DNA of 8,569 nt. It comes from Oscillospiraceae bacterium. Its GTDB lineage: Bacteria > Bacillota > Clostridia > Oscillospirales > Ruminococcaceae. Shown here piece after piece: positions 6,299 to 8,569 of this stretch. How positions within the stretch are numbered: position 1 is the stretch's first letter; every line of letters starts with the position of its first letter. The stretch is taken from assembly GCA_017483405.1 (NCBI GenBank), contig JAFUWP010000477.1, forward strand, positions 1 through 8,569, read 5' to 3'. The position numbers were made by a program, and so were the translations under genes. The notes beneath the pieces were generated by a model. That model made no database searches, was not told where the DNA came from, and saw only the letters and a program-made list of their open reading frames with translations.

Positions 6299-6931
6299 AT
6301 GAAAGTTACCGAAATTATCAGAAAGAAAACCTATTATGAAGTATACGCAGGGGACGCCGTCTACGAAATAGACGGCGAACTTCTGCGTCAGTATCATATT
6401 CAGGAAGGCGAAAGCCTTGATGAAGATATGCTCGAAGAACTGCATAAGAAATCCCGATTCCGGCGGGCTTACAGAAGGGCATGTTATCTGCTCGATGACA
6501 GAGATTATTCTTATTGTATGATGTATCAGAAATTAATGCATACCTATCAGGATAAACAGCTCTGCATCAGTGTGATGGAACAGCTCGTGCAGTGCGGAGC
6601 GATTAACGATAAGCGATATGCTCAGAAACTGGCGGAATATCTCGTTGAGCGCAAGCATTACGGAATTTACAGAATCCGTCAGGAACTTCTGCGCAAGGGC
6701 ATCGATAAAGAATTAACAGAGACTTGTGTCAGAAAGCTCGAAGAACAGTCTCTGGAATATCTTCCGGAAGTGCTTGCCAAAAAATACGGCAGTCAGCTCA
6801 CTGACCCCGATGATTTCAAGACAAGAGATAAAGTCATCGCCGGCATGACACGGCTCGGCTATGATTATTCCAGTATCAAGAAAGCGGTCGAAGATTATTT
6901 TCAGAATACAGAACAGGACGAAGATTCCTGA
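6299..6931 (+). CDS. recX: RecX regulatory protein
   Basis: Small cytosolic modulator that binds RecA filaments and in most species limits their growth and activity. The 210-residue product has the family's three-helix repeat pattern: RAYRRACYLLDDRDYSYCMMYQKL (about 56-79) corresponds to the usual RAL-x-L-L-x-R-x-x-S-x-x-E-L-x-x-K-L element, followed by GAINDKRYAQKLAEYL and then YGIYRIRQELLRKGID. The N-terminal 50 residues resemble the extra domain of Firmicutes RecX proteins. It starts only 3 nt after the recA stop and has no Shine-Dalgarno at the normal distance (the nearest, GAGGAA at 6272-6277, is 21 nt upstream of the ATG), so its translation probably depends on ribosomes finishing recA. 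That would keep RecX well below RecA. Confidence 0.92.
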   Translation: MKVTEIIRKKTYYEVYAGDAVYEIDGELLRQYHIQEGESLDEDMLEELHKKSRFRRAYRRACYLLDDRDYSYCMMYQKLMHTYQDKQLCISVMEQLVQCGAINDKRYAQKLAEYLVERKHYGIYRIRQELLRKGIDKELTETCVRKLEEQSLEYLPEVLAKKYGSQLTDPDDFKTRDKVIAGMTRLGYDYSSIKKAVEDYFQNTEQDEDS

Positions 6932-6937
6932 AAGGAG
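6931..6937 (+). promoter_or_regulatory. Ribosome binding site of rimO
   Basis: AAAGGAG, 7 nt before the ATG at 6945 and overlapping the last base of the recX stop. It decides the rimO start: the frame is open further upstream to an ATG at 6861 inside recX, but the 28 residues so gained are not RimO-like. Confidence 0.8.
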
Positions 6938-6944
6938 ACAGATT

Positions 6945-8288
6945 ATGGCAATTAAAGTCGGTATGGTTTCGCTTGGATGCGATAAAAATTTAGTCGATTC
7001 CGAAAGAATGCTGAAGAAATTACGCGCTCACGGCTATGAACTCGTCACGGAGTTCGGTGATTCGGATGTTGCTGTTGTGAATACCTGCGGTTTCATTCAG
7101 TCGGCGAAGGAAGAAGCGATTGAAACAATTCTCGAAATCGCAAAGCTCAAAGAAGAAGGCAAAGTCAAGAAATTAATCCTGACCGGATGTCTGACTGAAC
7201 GCTATAAAGAAGAAGCTGTCAAGGAATTCCCCGAAGCAGATGCCGTGATTGGTATCGGTGATAATAAAGATATTGTCGAAATTCTGGATAAAGTTCTGCA
7301 TGGTGAAAAAATTGTCAGATTCTCTCCGAAAACGGATGTTGAAATGACTGGTGACAGAATTATTTCGACTCTGCCGTTCTTCTCCTATCTGAAAATTGCA
7401 GAAGGATGCTCGAATCATTGTACTTACTGTGCAATTCCGATGATTCGCGGAAAATTCCGGAGCGTTCCGATGGAGCAAGTTCTTGCCGAAGCCGAACAGC
7501 TTGTTTCTTATGGCGTTACCGAACTGAACATCATCGCGCAGGATGTCACGCGATACGGCGAGGATTTGTATCACGAAAACAAACTCTGCGAACTCCTGAC
7601 GAAACTATGTCAGATTCCGGATTTGAAATGGATTAGACTTCTGTACTGCTATCCGGAACGCATTACGGACGAATTAATTGAAACCATCGCCAGAGAAGAC
7701 AAGATTCTGAACTATATCGACATGCCGATTCAACATTCTGATGATAAAATTCTTAAGCGCATGAACCGTCCGACAACGAATGAAAGCCTCCGGAAACTGA
7801 TTCAGAAGTTAAGAGACAGAATTCCGGAAATTGTTCTCCGGACAACTCTGATTACAGGATTTCCAGGGGAAACCGAAGAACAGTTCAACAATCTTGCGGA
7901 ATTCGTTCAGGATATGAAATTCACAAGATTAGGCTGTTTTGCCTACTCTCAGGAGGACGGCACTCCGGCCGGAAACTTCCCCGACCAGATTGATGAGGAA
8001 ATCCGTCAGCACCGTGCTGACATCATCATGGAACAGCAGATGGAAATCAGTGCGGAATATAATCAGGAACAGCTGGGCAAGATAAAAACAGCTGTTGTCG
8101 AAGGTTTCGACAAGTGGGCGGAATGTTATTTCGGCAGAACCGAAGCCGATGCTCCTGACATTGACGGAAAAATCTTTTTCAGTTCCGAAGAAAAACTCGA
8201 ATCCGGTCAGTATGTCAAGGTCAGAATTACCGATACGCTCGATTATGATTTGTTAGGGGAGGTTATATCTGATGAATCTGCCGAATAA
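6945..8288 (+). CDS. rimO: RimO, ribosomal protein S12 methylthiotransferase
   Basis: Radical-SAM enzyme that adds a methylthio group to the conserved aspartate of ribosomal protein S12. The 447-residue product has all three domains. The N-terminal UPF0004 domain carries the auxiliary [4Fe-4S] ligands C12 (SLGCDKN), C48 (NTCGF) and C82 (TGCLTERY). The radical-SAM core carries C155, C159 and C162 in EGCSNHCTYCAIP, followed by RGKFRS. A C-terminal TRAM domain spans about 375-442. It is assigned to RimO and not the related tRNA enzymes MiaB or MtaB because of SLGCDKNLVDSE, IPMIRGKFRS and the TRAM region typical of RimO; this rests on motif recognition. It starts 13 nt after recX and overlaps the following pgsA by 17 nt. 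Confidence 0.94.
   Translation: MAIKVGMVSLGCDKNLVDSERMLKKLRAHGYELVTEFGDSDVAVVNTCGFIQSAKEEAIETILEIAKLKEEGKVKKLILTGCLTERYKEEAVKEFPEADAVIGIGDNKDIVEILDKVLHGEKIVRFSPKTDVEMTGDRIISTLPFFSYLKIAEGCSNHCTYCAIPMIRGKFRSVPMEQVLAEAEQLVSYGVTELNIIAQDVTRYGEDLYHENKLCELLTKLCQIPDLKWIRLLYCYPERITDELIETIAREDKILNYIDMPIQHSDDKILKRMNRPTTNESLRKLIQKLRDRIPEIVLRTTLITGFPGETEEQFNNLAEFVQDMKFTRLGCFAYSQEDGTPAGNFPDQIDEEIRQHRADIIMEQQMEISAEYNQEQLGKIKTAVVEGFDKWAECYFGRTEADAPDIDGKIFFSSEEKLESGQYVKVRITDTLDYDLLGEVISDESAE
8255..8262 (+). promoter_or_regulatory. Ribosome binding site of pgsA
   Basis: AGGGGAGG inside the end of rimO, 9 nt before the ATG at 8272. It supports the overlapping start of pgsA. Confidence 0.7.
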
Positions 8289-8569
8289 ACTGACATTGAT
8301 GAGAATCATTCTTGTGCCGTTCTTTATGCTGTTCTTATACTGGGAGATTCCGTATCATTTCACAATCGCGCTGATTATCTTTGCCGCCGCCTCGATTACG
8401 GATGCCCTTGACGGCAAAATTGCGAGAAAATATAATCTGATTACAACATTCGGGAAGTTCGCTGACCCTTTAGCAGATAAGATTCTTGTCTTGGCGGCTT
8501 TTGCCTGTCTTGCGGATATTATGCAAGGTCAGATTGTCAATGGCGTTGTCGTGACCATCATCGCCGCCC
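8272..8569 (+). CDS. pgsA: PgsA, CDP-diacylglycerol-glycerol-3-phosphate phosphatidyltransferase, 3' end missing
   Basis: The first 99 codons of an integral membrane CDP-alcohol phosphatidyltransferase; the gene runs off the window. The family signature D-x2-D-G-x2-A-R-x8-G-x3-D-x3-D is complete: D44, D47, G48, A51, R52, G61, D65, D69, which bind the metal ions and the CDP headgroup. TM segments are visible at about 12-24 and 30-43, with another starting near 70. The N-terminus MNLPNKLTLMRI is typical of PgsA, which makes phosphatidylglycerol phosphate, the committed step to phosphatidylglycerol and cardiolipin. Phosphatidylserine synthase or cardiolipin synthase of the same superfamily are less likely given this N-terminus and the rimO neighbour. 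It overlaps rimO by 17 nt and has AGGGGAGG 9 nt upstream, so it belongs to the recA transcription unit. Confidence 0.92.
   Translation, partial: MNLPNKLTLMRIILVPFFMLFLYWEIPYHFTIALIIFAAASITDALDGKIARKYNLITTFGKFADPLADKILVLAAFACLADIMQGQIVNGVVVTIIAA

Noticed and set aside
7951..7956. AGGAGG inside rimO.
   Set aside because: No start codon lies at a suitable distance. The bases encode the conserved QED segment of RimO.

Overview
The window reads as chromosome of an anaerobic Gram-positive bacterium of the class Clostridia, most likely a Ruminococcus-like member of the Oscillospiraceae. The support is family-level protein similarity (a clostridial-type DUF1385/YqhQ protein next to PrmC, a Firmicutes-style RecA and RecX, OmpR/HAMP-kinase pair), strong AGGAGG-type ribosome binding sites, moderate GC and very tight gene packing. 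Species cannot be fixed from sequence reading alone. All ten genes I can support lie on the + strand. No mobile element, CRISPR array, tRNA or rRNA gene is visible, and no convincing intrinsic terminator.

Region 1 (about 1-3166) is a sensing module. It holds the C-terminal part of an unrecognised acidic protein with an FG-GAP/VCBS-like D-x-D-x-D element, then an OmpR-family response regulator and a two-TM HAMP sensor kinase whose genes overlap by 14 nt. Directly after the kinase is a 50-residue, very hydrophobic membrane peptide (3014-3166). This small gene has a good ribosome binding site and is far more AT-rich than anything around it. The four genes are 12-23 nt apart or overlapping and probably form one transcription unit that enters from upstream of the window.

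Region 2 (3167-5000) is the pair yqhQ (DUF1385 membrane protein) and prmC (release-factor glutamine methyltransferase), translationally coupled by a 7-nt overlap.

Region 3 (5001-8569) starts with a clear promoter (extended -10 TGnTATAAT) and a possible LexA/DinR box, followed by recA, recX, rimO and the start of pgsA. Recombination/SOS genes (recA, recX) are thus linked to ribosomal protein S12 methylthiolation (rimO) and phosphatidylglycerol synthesis (pgsA), all within 3-13 nt gaps or overlaps. The order recA-recX-rimO-pgsA differs from the common Firmicutes order in which pgsA and cinA precede recA.

Most of the window is ordinary core genome. The points most worth a second look are the 50-residue membrane peptide attached to the two-component system, the truncated partner protein upstream of it, the operator-like palindrome in the recA leader, and a roughly ten-fold excess of the palindrome TCCGGA.
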